From CG1-02-35-72 sp964564475 (GTDB taxonomy: Bacteria > Bacteroidota > Bacteroidia > Flavobacteriales > Flavobacteriaceae): DNA of 6,511 bases. Below the pieces are notes generated by a model. That model was not told where the DNA came from. It saw only the letters and a list, made by a program, of their open reading frames with translations, and did not search any database. The stretch is from assembly GCA_964564475.1 (NCBI GenBank), contig CAZMBM010000119.1:1-6511 (forward strand), read 5' to 3'. The position numbers and the translations under genes were made by a program. Below are positions 1 through 6,059 of this stretch, in pieces (positions within the stretch are counted from its first letter, which is position 1; each line of letters starts with the position of its first letter).

Positions 1-1112
1 TGAGCTATGTCTATCCCGGTATGGCGACAGATGTCCGTGGTGAACTCGGTAAAAAACTGGCCGAAATCACTCCCGGTAACCTCACCAAAACCTTTTTTAC
101 TTTGGGCGGTGCCGACGCTATAGAAAATGCCATAAAATTAGCCCGTATTTATACAGGACGCCACAAAATTATAACACATTACCGCTCTTATCACGGGGCG
201 ACTTACGGCGCCATATCCGCAGGTGGCGACCCGCGTCGTTTTGCTGTGGACAGTCAGGCTGTGAATAACTTTGTGCATGTAGAAAACCCCTACGCCTACC
301 GTTGTCCGTGGGACTCCACCTCTATTGAAGAATGTGGTGAACGCGCTTTAGCACATTTAGAAAGGGTTATAAAATTTGAAAATCCCGACGCTATTGCCGC
401 CATTTTGTTTGAAGGCGAATCGGGTTCATCGGGTTGCATAAAATACCCGCCTATGTACCTTAAAAAGGTTCGAGACATCTGCGATAAATACGGTATCTTA
501 ATGATTGATGACGAAGTGATGAGCGGTTTTGGGCGTACCGGAAAAATGTTTGGTATAGACCATCACGAGGTGACACCCGATATTATGTGTATGGCCAAAG
601 GATTGACATCAGGCTATTTACCGTTGGGTGCGATGGTTGTTACAGATACTATTGCAAAATATTTTGATGACAAACCTATGCTGCTAGGTCTCACCTACTC
701 GGCACATGCCGTGGCTTGTGCGGCCGCCATAGAAAATCTTAAAATAATTGAAGAAGACAATTTGGTAAGTAAGGCTGCCGAAATGGGGACTTACATCGAA
801 GCTGAAATTGAAAAATTAAAAGCCAAACACCCTTCTATAGGCGATTTTAGAAACACGGGCTTATTGGGCTGTGTAGAATTGGTTAAAAATCGCGAAACAA
901 AAGAACCTATAACGCCATGGAATGCCAAGCCAAACGAGATGGAAGTCACCCATAAAATGGCGGCTAAAATACGCGAATTAGGGATGTTTACTTTTGTACG
1001 TTGGAACTGGATTTTTATTGCCCCGCCACTAAACGTCAGTAAAGAAGAAGTGGACGAAGGTCTTAAAATAATATCAGAAGCCATAGCCATTGCAGACGAA
1101 TATTGTTATTAA
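1..1112 (+). CDS. Class III PLP-dependent aminotransferase, 5'-truncated (probable beta-alanine or related omega-amino acid aminotransferase)
   Basis: The reading frame is open from the left edge (first full codon at 3), giving 369 visible residues. Family members are usually about 440-450 long, so roughly 75-85 N-terminal residues lie outside. Numbering from the Met at 21, the protein shows the cofactor region GGADAIENAIKLAR (29-42), the YHG motif (57-59), IDDEVMSGFGRTG with the Asp expected to contact the PLP ring nitrogen (D164), the Schiff-base lysine in MAKGLTSGYLPLGA (K193), and the TYS segment (T225) that usually contacts the PLP phosphate from the other subunit. The C-terminal FTFVRWNWIFIAPPL stretch is typical of the taurine/beta-alanine:pyruvate branch. 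The enzyme should be cytosolic and move an amino group from an omega- or beta-amino acid to pyruvate or 2-oxoglutarate. With a dihydropyrimidinase downstream, beta-alanine to malonate semialdehyde is the best guess, but substrate cannot be read from sequence. The Met at 21 is internal, not the true start. Confidence 0.93.
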   Translation, partial: SYVYPGMATDVRGELGKKLAEITPGNLTKTFFTLGGADAIENAIKLARIYTGRHKIITHYRSYHGATYGAISAGGDPRRFAVDSQAVNNFVHVENPYAYRCPWDSTSIEECGERALAHLERVIKFENPDAIAAILFEGESGSSGCIKYPPMYLKKVRDICDKYGILMIDDEVMSGFGRTGKMFGIDHHEVTPDIMCMAKGLTSGYLPLGAMVVTDTIAKYFDDKPMLLGLTYSAHAVACAAAIENLKIIEEDNLVSKAAEMGTYIEAEIEKLKAKHPSIGDFRNTGLLGCVELVKNRETKEPITPWNAKPNEMEVTHKMAAKIRELGMFTFVRWNWIFIAPPLNVSKEEVDEGLKIISEAIAIADEYCY

Positions 1113-1113
1113 G

Positions 1114-1201
1114 AATAGACCACAGATAACACAGATTATTATGATTCTCTTGATTTTATTTAGAACTATATTTCATCAGCGATTACTTTAATAATCAGTG
1201 T
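1114..1201. repeat. Degenerate inverted-repeat element, copy A
   Basis: Directly after the aminotransferase stop, ACACAGATTATT (1129-1140) is matched on the other strand by AATAATCAGTGT (1190-1201), 11 of 12 bases. The left part (about 1114-1161), read on the minus strand, aligns over nearly 48 bases with the repeat arm at 1617-1664. It is therefore an inverted copy of the same family seen three more times in this window. There is no ORF inside. Such 'ACACAGAT' intergenic repeats are, from general knowledge, common in Bacteroidota. Their role here is unknown. Confidence 0.7.
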
Positions 1202-1253
1202 CATCCCTGCCTACCCGCAGGCAGGAGCGTTCTATTCTATTGGAATAGTGACA
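1199..1253. repeat. REP-like compound palindrome (two hairpins inside an outer TGTCA/TGACA pair)
   Basis: Outer pentamers TGTCA (1199-1203) and TGACA (1249-1253) are inverted. Inside are a strong hairpin, CCTGCCT (1206-1212) with AGGCAGG (1219-1225) around a 6-base loop, and a weaker one, CTATTC (1232-1237) with GAATAG (1243-1248) around a 5-base loop. All three could pair at once as a three-way junction. The GC-rich first stem stands out in AT-rich surroundings and resembles dispersed palindromes of flavobacterial genomes. It lacks a following T-run, so it is not a classic terminator, though it could stabilise or end the aminotransferase transcript. The rest of this spacer (1254-1316) shows nothing but AT-rich sequence. 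Confidence 0.65.
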
Positions 1254-1317
1254 TATCTAGAAACTAAAATAACCGTAATAAAATAATAAGTTTAACCTTT
1301 TAATTATAAAAAAATAC

Positions 1318-1360
1318 AGAACACAGATCACACATATTTAGCAGATAAGCGCTGATAAAT
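1318..1360. repeat. Repeat arm B (left arm upstream of the small membrane protein gene)
   Basis: Positions 1318-1339 (starting AGAACACAGATCACAC) are the inverted counterpart of 1640-1661, with 17 of 22 bases matching by eye. A second motif follows, GCAGATAAGCGCTGATAAAT (1341-1360), containing the palindrome AGCGCT. The arm ends 12 bases before the ATG at 1373. Confidence 0.6.
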
Positions 1361-1372
1361 AAATAAATATGA

Positions 1373-1618
1373 ATGTTTGAAGAAATAATAACTTATACAA
1401 CACTTATACTTTTGATTTTTATAGGATTTTCAAGTATAAAATCTTTTCTTAAAAAAGAAAATAAAGAGTGGTTTTTTACTACAACATCAGAAAGTTGGAT
1501 TGTTAAAAAAACAATTGGCAAAAAAAAATATATTCGATGGCATAATTTGGTTTTTGGGCTGATATCACTTTTAGTTGGAATTGTCTTTTTATGCCTGAAA
1601 ATATTTATAAGAATATAA
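1373..1618 (+). CDS. Small two-helix membrane protein of unknown function (81 aa)
   Basis: I do not recognise this protein. It has a hydrophobic helix at about residues 5-23, a lysine-rich polar middle (25-57, with KKENKEW and TIGKKKYIRW), and a second hydrophobic helix at about 58-78, so it is probably a helical hairpin in the inner membrane. There is no Cys lipobox and no catalytic motif. The ATG at 1373 is used because the overlapping ATG at 1369 opens only a four-codon frame. No Shine-Dalgarno is visible. Only 57 of its 246 bases are G or C (about 23%), clearly lower than the neighbouring genes, and it fills almost all of the space between repeat arms B and C; its stop codon touches arm C. 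This suggests separate ancestry. Small two-helix proteins of this kind are common and unassigned in Flavobacteriia. Coding status is likely from the protein-like composition but not certain. Confidence 0.6.
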   Translation: MFEEIITYTTLILLIFIGFSSIKSFLKKENKEWFFTTTSESWIVKKTIGKKKYIRWHNLVFGLISLLVGIVFLCLKIFIRI

Positions 1619-1664
1619 ATAAATCATTTAAATCATAATGAATCTGTGTCATCTGCATTCTATA
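1617..1664. repeat. Repeat arm C (right arm, upstream of the hydrolase gene)
   Basis: This arm starts within the stop codon of the small membrane protein gene and ends about 10 bases before the hydrolase ATG at 1675. Its outer part (1640-1661) is inverted to arm B. Its inner part (1617-1644) is a direct repeat of 2750-2777, differing only by two single-base indels. Read on the minus strand, it matches copy A at about 1114-1161. Confidence 0.65.
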
Positions 1665-1674
1665 AAATAATAAA

Positions 1675-2667
1675 ATGATCAAAAAAAAATATTCTAAGCC
1701 GTTACTGTTACTACTAATATTATTTGGGTTGTTCTTTTATTTCCATGGGTTTTATTTTCCGGTCAATATAAAAGGCCCGACTATCGAAAAAAAAGACTAT
1801 ACCTTAAATAATATCCCTTTTAACGACAGTATCAAACTCAAACTGCACGTTTTTAATACCGGTATAAACAAAGTATCGTATTTATTAGCAGGTAATGTCA
1901 ATCCATGGCGTCCTGTGCCAGCCTTTGTCATAGAGCATCCCAAATATGGCCTTATCGTTTTCGACACCGGTTTGTCGGCTAATATTGCCTTAATAGGTAA
2001 TAAAGCCCTGCATCCCATCACACGTATGTTATTTGACACACGTACAACCAAAGATAAAGATTTACCACATCAAATGGCACAAGACAGCCTATTGCCTAGT
2101 AACGTAACCAAGGTTATTTTTTCGCACCTGCATTTCGATCATATCGGTAATGCCGACGCTTTTACGCACGCTACTTTTTACATAGGTCAAAATACCGACT
2201 TGGAAGATATGACACGCATGGAAGGCTTTGAACCCGATTTTATAAGCCGATTACAAAAAGAACATCCTTTTAAAAAAATAGATTTTTCACAGGGCAAGCC
2301 TTTTGCTGTTTTTAAAAAAGCTGTAGATTTACTGGGCGATGGCAGTTTAATAGCTGTTCAAGGAAATGGTCATTTAAACGGCAGTATCGGCGTATTTGTA
2401 CGACTACCTAAGGGAATGGTATTTTTAACCGGCGACGAAGCGGTTCATTTTGATTGGTTAAACAGCGATGACGTTCAGAGAATTTCTAAAAACCCGAAAC
2501 GGGCTGCCGAAGTGAGGAACCGTATAAGATTACTTGAAAATTTGAGACCCGAGATCCTTATTTTTCCGGGACACGATTTACCAAAAGTCCCCAAAAATAG
2601 AACCGATATTATAATTCATCATCCCGAATTATTTAAAAATGGAGCTTGGCTTAAATTTTTAAAATAA
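1675..2667 (+). CDS. Membrane-anchored metallo-beta-lactamase-fold hydrolase (AHL-lactonase-like)
   Basis: This 330-residue protein starts with a basic stretch (MIKKKYSKP) and one hydrophobic helix (about 9-30) without a lipobox Cys, so it is probably anchored in the inner membrane with the catalytic domain in the periplasm. The metallo-beta-lactamase fold begins near residue 55. The dinuclear metal site is complete: HLHFDH (H151, H153, D155, H156), H233 in GNGHLNGSIG, D254 in FLTGDE and H300 in FPGHD. The segment with FVIEHPKYGLIVFDTGL (84-100) and the overall order resemble the N-acyl-homoserine lactonase branch. However, the Tyr found three residues after the bridging Asp in AiiA lactonase is Val (V257) here, so lactone chemistry is only a possibility. 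The ATG at 1675 follows an A-rich leader with no Shine-Dalgarno. It lies between repeat arms C and D and has base composition like the catabolic genes. Substrate is unknown; a link to pyrimidine breakdown is not shown. Confidence 0.85.
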   Translation: MIKKKYSKPLLLLLILFGLFFYFHGFYFPVNIKGPTIEKKDYTLNNIPFNDSIKLKLHVFNTGINKVSYLLAGNVNPWRPVPAFVIEHPKYGLIVFDTGLSANIALIGNKALHPITRMLFDTRTTKDKDLPHQMAQDSLLPSNVTKVIFSHLHFDHIGNADAFTHATFYIGQNTDLEDMTRMEGFEPDFISRLQKEHPFKKIDFSQGKPFAVFKKAVDLLGDGSLIAVQGNGHLNGSIGVFVRLPKGMVFLTGDEAVHFDWLNSDDVQRISKNPKRAAEVRNRIRLLENLRPEILIFPGHDLPKVPKNRTDIIIHHPELFKNGAWLKFLK

Positions 2668-2700
2668 AACAAAGAGTGTTTACAAATAACAAAAAATAAT

Positions 2701-2792
2701 TAATGAGTCTCATCTGTAAAAATTGATAGAACACAGATGACGCAGATAAAAATAAATCATTTTAAATCATAATAATCAGCATTCCATTATAG
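2701..2792. repeat. Repeat copy D with a degraded upstream arm
   Basis: The left arm at 2728-2748 (AGAACACAGATGACGCAGAT) is the same type as arm B. The inner and right part (2750-2792) repeats arm C, but the TGTGTCATCT block is missing, leaving only GCATTC near the end. A further worn right-arm remnant, TAATGAGTCTCATCTGT, lies at 2701-2717. The element fills most of the spacer before the permease and ends about 12 bases before its ATG. The rest of the spacer (2668-2700) is AT-rich, with no terminator hairpin seen. Confidence 0.65.
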
Positions 2793-2804
2793 AAACTAAT
2801 AAGC

Positions 2805-4490
2805 ATGAACAAAGATATTGTAGAATTACACGAAGACGTCTCGAAATCTCATTTGTACAGCGACGACTTAGCCCCCGTTCCGCCTGAGAAACGCACTTGG
2901 ACTAAATGGGATTTAGCGGCAATTTGGGTCGGCATGGCGGTGTGTATTCCCACCTATTTATTGGCTTCGTATATGATTAAAACAGGTCTCAGTTGGATTG
3001 AAGCCCTGTTAATTATTGGTATTGCCAATTTAATTATTACAATCCCCATGGTTTTAAACGGTCATGCCGGTGTAAAATACGGTGTCCCTTTTCCGGTAAT
3101 CGGTCGGGCGTCATTTGGTACAAAAGGTATCCACATAGCTTCCGTCATTAGAGCCATAGTAGCCTGTGGCTGGTTTGGCGTCAATACCTGGTTGGGTGGG
3201 ATGGCCTTTTATTCTATTTATATTGCTATTTCGGGTAATGCCCCTGCCGTAGGGCTGTCTATCGGGCAGTTTGTAGGATTCGGTATTTTCTGGATAATAA
3301 ACATTTATTTTATTTGGAAAGGAACCGAAAGTATTAAATGGTTAGAAGATTATGTAGCGCCTATTCTTATTGTTATCGGACTTGTTTTAATAGGATGGGG
3401 TTATACCAATGCCGGCAGTTTTGGATTGGTTTTAGAACAGAGCAAGCAGTTAGAAAAGCCTGTAGCACAAATTATTAATTTAGATAACCGGAATTTTATA
3501 AAGGTCAACCCTATTACCGACAAAAACGGTAAAGTCAAAGCCGATGCTTATCGGTTAGTTGTAAACGGTAAAGAACAAGGTTGGAAAACTTTAACGCCAA
3601 ATGCTATTAACCTTGATTCTTACAACAAAAAGGACGTTTATAAAATTCAGTTAAAAAATGCTAAATACACCTCTTCTATTGCCGATGTTTCTTTAAATGA
3701 ATCGGAGAGTTCGGTAGGAAGCAAAATATGGATTTATCTTATTTGGCTGACAGCCATGCTCGGTTTTTGGGCCACCATGTCTCTGAGCATTGCCGATATT
3801 ACGCGTTATGCCTCGTCGCAAGCAGCCCAGGTAAAAGGTCAGTTTATCGGCTTACCGGGCACTATGATGTTGTATTCTTTTGTGGGTATTTTTGTCACTT
3901 TTGCCGCCATTATTAATTTTGACGATATTTTAATCGCGAATGACGCGCCGTGGGATCCCATTGCCCTAATTGCCAAATTCGATAATGTCTGGGTGGTTGT
4001 CATAGCCCAAATATTTATGCTCATTGCTACGTTAAGTACCAACATAGCGGCCAATGTCATTGCTCCGGCCAATGCTTTTTCTAATTTATTCCCTAAAAAA
4101 GTAAACTTTAGAACGGGGGGTATTATAACCGGACTTGTCGGCATTGTAATATTTCCGTGGCTGCTCTTAAACGAAATTCAGAGCTTGCTCATTGACGTCA
4201 GTGCCATACTCGGCCCTGTCTTAGCTATTTTGGTATGCGATTACTACCTTATCAGAAAAAAAGAAATTCTGCTAGCCGATTTATATAAATCCAATGGTGT
4301 TTACGCTTATGGCGGTTCGGGATTTAACAACAAAGCCATCATGTCATTTTTAATAGGCGCCTTTATAGCTATTGGTGGCAAATGGATTCCGGCTATGCAA
4401 CATTTGTACGCCATCTCTTGGTTTTCAGGATTTATAATTTCATTTGTACTCTATTATTTTCTCATGAAAAAACAGGTTAAAAGCACTTGA
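2805..4490 (+). CDS. NCS1-family nucleobase/hydantoin/allantoin permease with a long extra loop
   Basis: This is a cytoplasmic-membrane symporter of the nucleobase:cation symporter-1 family (LeuT-like fold), 561 residues against the usual 480-500. Hallmarks seen are PVIGRASFGTKG (97-108), the helix-3 segment CGWFGVNTWLGG (121-132), the helix-6 segment FWATMSLSIADITRYA (321-336) with the substrate-stacking Trp expected at W322, and the helix-8 signature STNIAANVIAPANAFSNLF (411-429). Helices 1-5 lie at about 35-58, 62-84, 108-141, 149-173 and 176-200. Between helices 5 and 6 is a hydrophilic insertion of about 100 residues (about 201-305), which accounts for the extra length and should face the periplasm. 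The Gln usually found four residues after the helix-3 Trp is Asn here (N127). Given the dihydropyrimidinase downstream, likely cargo is uracil, thymine, a dihydropyrimidine, hydantoin or allantoin. The ATG at 2805 follows repeat copy D; the gene ends in a 4-base overlap with the next one. Confidence 0.9.
   Translation: MNKDIVELHEDVSKSHLYSDDLAPVPPEKRTWTKWDLAAIWVGMAVCIPTYLLASYMIKTGLSWIEALLIIGIANLIITIPMVLNGHAGVKYGVPFPVIGRASFGTKGIHIASVIRAIVACGWFGVNTWLGGMAFYSIYIAISGNAPAVGLSIGQFVGFGIFWIINIYFIWKGTESIKWLEDYVAPILIVIGLVLIGWGYTNAGSFGLVLEQSKQLEKPVAQIINLDNRNFIKVNPITDKNGKVKADAYRLVVNGKEQGWKTLTPNAINLDSYNKKDVYKIQLKNAKYTSSIADVSLNESESSVGSKIWIYLIWLTAMLGFWATMSLSIADITRYASSQAAQVKGQFIGLPGTMMLYSFVGIFVTFAAIINFDDILIANDAPWDPIALIAKFDNVWVVVIAQIFMLIATLSTNIAANVIAPANAFSNLFPKKVNFRTGGIITGLVGIVIFPWLLLNEIQSLLIDVSAILGPVLAILVCDYYLIRKKEILLADLYKSNGVYAYGGSGFNNKAIMSFLIGAFIAIGGKWIPAMQHLYAISWFSGFIISFVLYYFLMKKQVKST
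4474..4490 (+). promoter_or_regulatory. Stop-start overlap (TTGA) deciding the TTG start of the symporter
   Basis: The permease stop TGA (4488-4490) overlaps a TTG (4487-4489) in the symporter frame. An in-frame TAA at 4478-4480 rules out any earlier start, and the next in-frame ATG lies deep inside conserved sequence, so TTG is the only sensible start. A weak AGG at 4474-4476 could serve as ribosome contact. The arrangement fits translational coupling by termination and re-initiation. Confidence 0.75.
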
Positions 4491-5998
4491 TAAGCAAATA
4501 CGTCATATTATTCGGCTATTTTGCCATTCTATTTACTATTGGCTATTTTGCGTCTAAACGGGTAAAAAACACCGAAGATTATTACGTAGGTGGTAAAAAA
4601 TTGGGCTATTGGGTAGTGGCTTTTTCGGCCCGTGCCACAGGTGAATCGGCATGGCTTTTGCTAGGACTCACCGGTTTGGGCGCTATGGTAGGAGTCTCAG
4701 CTTTTTGGGTGGTATTGGGCGAAGTGATTGGTGTGAGTATTTCGTGGTTTTTTATGGCTGAAAAATTTAAGAAATTATCCGATAAGTACAACTCAATTAC
4801 CATACCCGATTATTTGGTCAGCCGTTTTAAATCTAAATCGCATACCTTGCGTATAGTGGCTGCCACAGCTTTGTCGCTTTTTGTGGTTATCTATGTCAGT
4901 GCCCAAATTGACGCTACCGGAACCGCTTTCGAATCCTTTTTAGGGTGGAACTATTTTACAGGAGCCATTTTAGGATTTTTTATAGTCTTGGCTTATATAT
5001 TTTCGGGTGGTTTTGTGGCCGTGGCGTGGTCTGATTTGTTTCAAGGACTCATAATGCTCATAGGTTTGGTATTACTGCCCATAGTCGCTTTTTTTACAAT
5101 AGATTCGTCTGTTTCTGTCTCACAAGAATTGGTGAAATTAGACCCGTCTTTTCTCAATATTTGGGGTAACGGTGGTTTTAATATGTTAAACCTTGCCACT
5201 ATTTTGGGTTTTGCCTTTATCGGGTTGGGTTTTATGGGCGCGCCCCAACTGTTTATCCGCTTTATGGCGATAAAAAATACCGCTGAAATAAAAAAAGGCC
5301 GTTGGGTAGCCGTAGTTTTTACCCTGCTAACCGATTCGTGTGCCGTCCTTATCGGTATTTACGGCCGTTATCTTTTAACATCCTTTGGCGAGAATCCTGA
5401 AACTATTTTAGGCAATGGCGCGCAAAACGTACTTCCACTTTTAGTGGAAAAAATTATGCCACTGGCTTTAATTGGTGTTTATGTGGCCGCCGTTTTATCG
5501 GCTATTATGTCAACTATTGATTCACTTTTGGTGATGTCTTCAAGTGCTATTTCGCGCGATTTTTACCAACAAATTTTCAAACCCAATAAATCGGAAGCCG
5601 CATTGGCTAAAATAAACAGAAACATAACGCTTATAATGGCTGTCTTAGCACTTTTTATAGCGATGATTGTATCGGTCTTATCCCCCACGCGTACCGTTTT
5701 TTGGTTTGTTATTTTTGGCTGGTCGGGTATTGCGGCGACTTTTTGCCCGACGATTATTTTGTCATTATTCTGGGAAAAATTCACAGAAAAAGGCGCCATC
5801 GCTTCTATGATAACAGGTTTTTTAACCATACCGCTTTTTAAATTCGGGATGACCTCTCTTGATAATATTGGTGTTTACTTTGAAAAGTTGGGTGAATTGG
5901 GTCCTTCGTTTTTTTTGGCTTTTGTAGTGGGAGTCGTCATCAGTTTGCTTTTTCCGGATAAATCATTTACCACTAACAATGGGTCCATAAGTTCATAA
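4487..5998 (+). CDS. Sodium:solute symporter (SSS family, PutP-like length)
   Basis: This 503-residue integral membrane protein has the order and length of the Na+/proline symporter PutP, with many hydrophobic helices throughout. Family motifs include SARATGESAWLLLGLTGLG (47-65, helix 1 region), GGFVAVAWSDLFQGLIM (174-190), GFMGAPQLFIRFMAI (248-262) and LSAIMSTIDSLLVMSSSAISRD (337-358). In the last, S342 and T343 match the Na2-site Ser and Thr of PutP. In the first, the position of PutP's important Asp55 appears to be G52, next to E53, so it belongs to a different subfamily and proline should not be assumed. It is translationally coupled to the NCS1 permease and lies 61 bases before the dihydropyrimidinase gene. 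A role in taking up a pyrimidine-pathway compound or product such as beta-alanine is therefore plausible but unproven. It starts at TTG. Confidence 0.9.
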   Translation: MISKYVILFGYFAILFTIGYFASKRVKNTEDYYVGGKKLGYWVVAFSARATGESAWLLLGLTGLGAMVGVSAFWVVLGEVIGVSISWFFMAEKFKKLSDKYNSITIPDYLVSRFKSKSHTLRIVAATALSLFVVIYVSAQIDATGTAFESFLGWNYFTGAILGFFIVLAYIFSGGFVAVAWSDLFQGLIMLIGLVLLPIVAFFTIDSSVSVSQELVKLDPSFLNIWGNGGFNMLNLATILGFAFIGLGFMGAPQLFIRFMAIKNTAEIKKGRWVAVVFTLLTDSCAVLIGIYGRYLLTSFGENPETILGNGAQNVLPLLVEKIMPLALIGVYVAAVLSAIMSTIDSLLVMSSSAISRDFYQQIFKPNKSEAALAKINRNITLIMAVLALFIAMIVSVLSPTRTVFWFVIFGWSGIAATFCPTIILSLFWEKFTEKGAIASMITGFLTIPLFKFGMTSLDNIGVYFEKLGELGPSFFLAFVVGVVISLLFPDKSFTTNNGSISS

Positions 5999-6059
5999 AA
6001 GCTTGTTGAATTAGAAAATAATTGCGATATTTAAACTTTTAATTTTTTATAAAATATTT

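Noticed and set aside
21..23. ATG at 21 as the true start of the aminotransferase
   Set aside because: The frame is open to the window edge, the residues before it (SYVYPG) fit the protein, and the N-terminal part of the family fold would be missing.
296..1090. Minus-strand ORFs at 296-478 and 791-1090
   Set aside because: They lie fully inside the well-supported aminotransferase and have no recognisable motifs.
1206..1225. Rho-independent terminator after the aminotransferase
   Set aside because: The stem is strong but has no T-run after it, and it is part of a larger nested palindrome, so it was called a REP-like repeat.
1797..2051. Minus-strand ORF of 84 codons
   Set aside because: Shadow of the hydrolase gene, whose family motifs are unambiguous.
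1114..2792. CRISPR array
   Set aside because: The repeats are few, unevenly spaced, in both orientations and degenerate, with genes between them.
3728..4144. ORFs at 3728-3916 (+) and 3839-4144 (-)
   Set aside because: Both overlap conserved helix 6 to 8 sequence of the NCS1 permease; their translations are unlike any family I recognise.
4606..5829. Minus-strand ORFs at 4606-4803 and 5563-5829
   Set aside because: They overlap conserved symporter helices and are antisense shadows.
5999..6059. Promoter or terminator before the dihydropyrimidinase
   Set aside because: There is only an AT-only 5-base stem (ATTTT/AAAAT) and no convincing Bacteroidota promoter pair, so neither was called.
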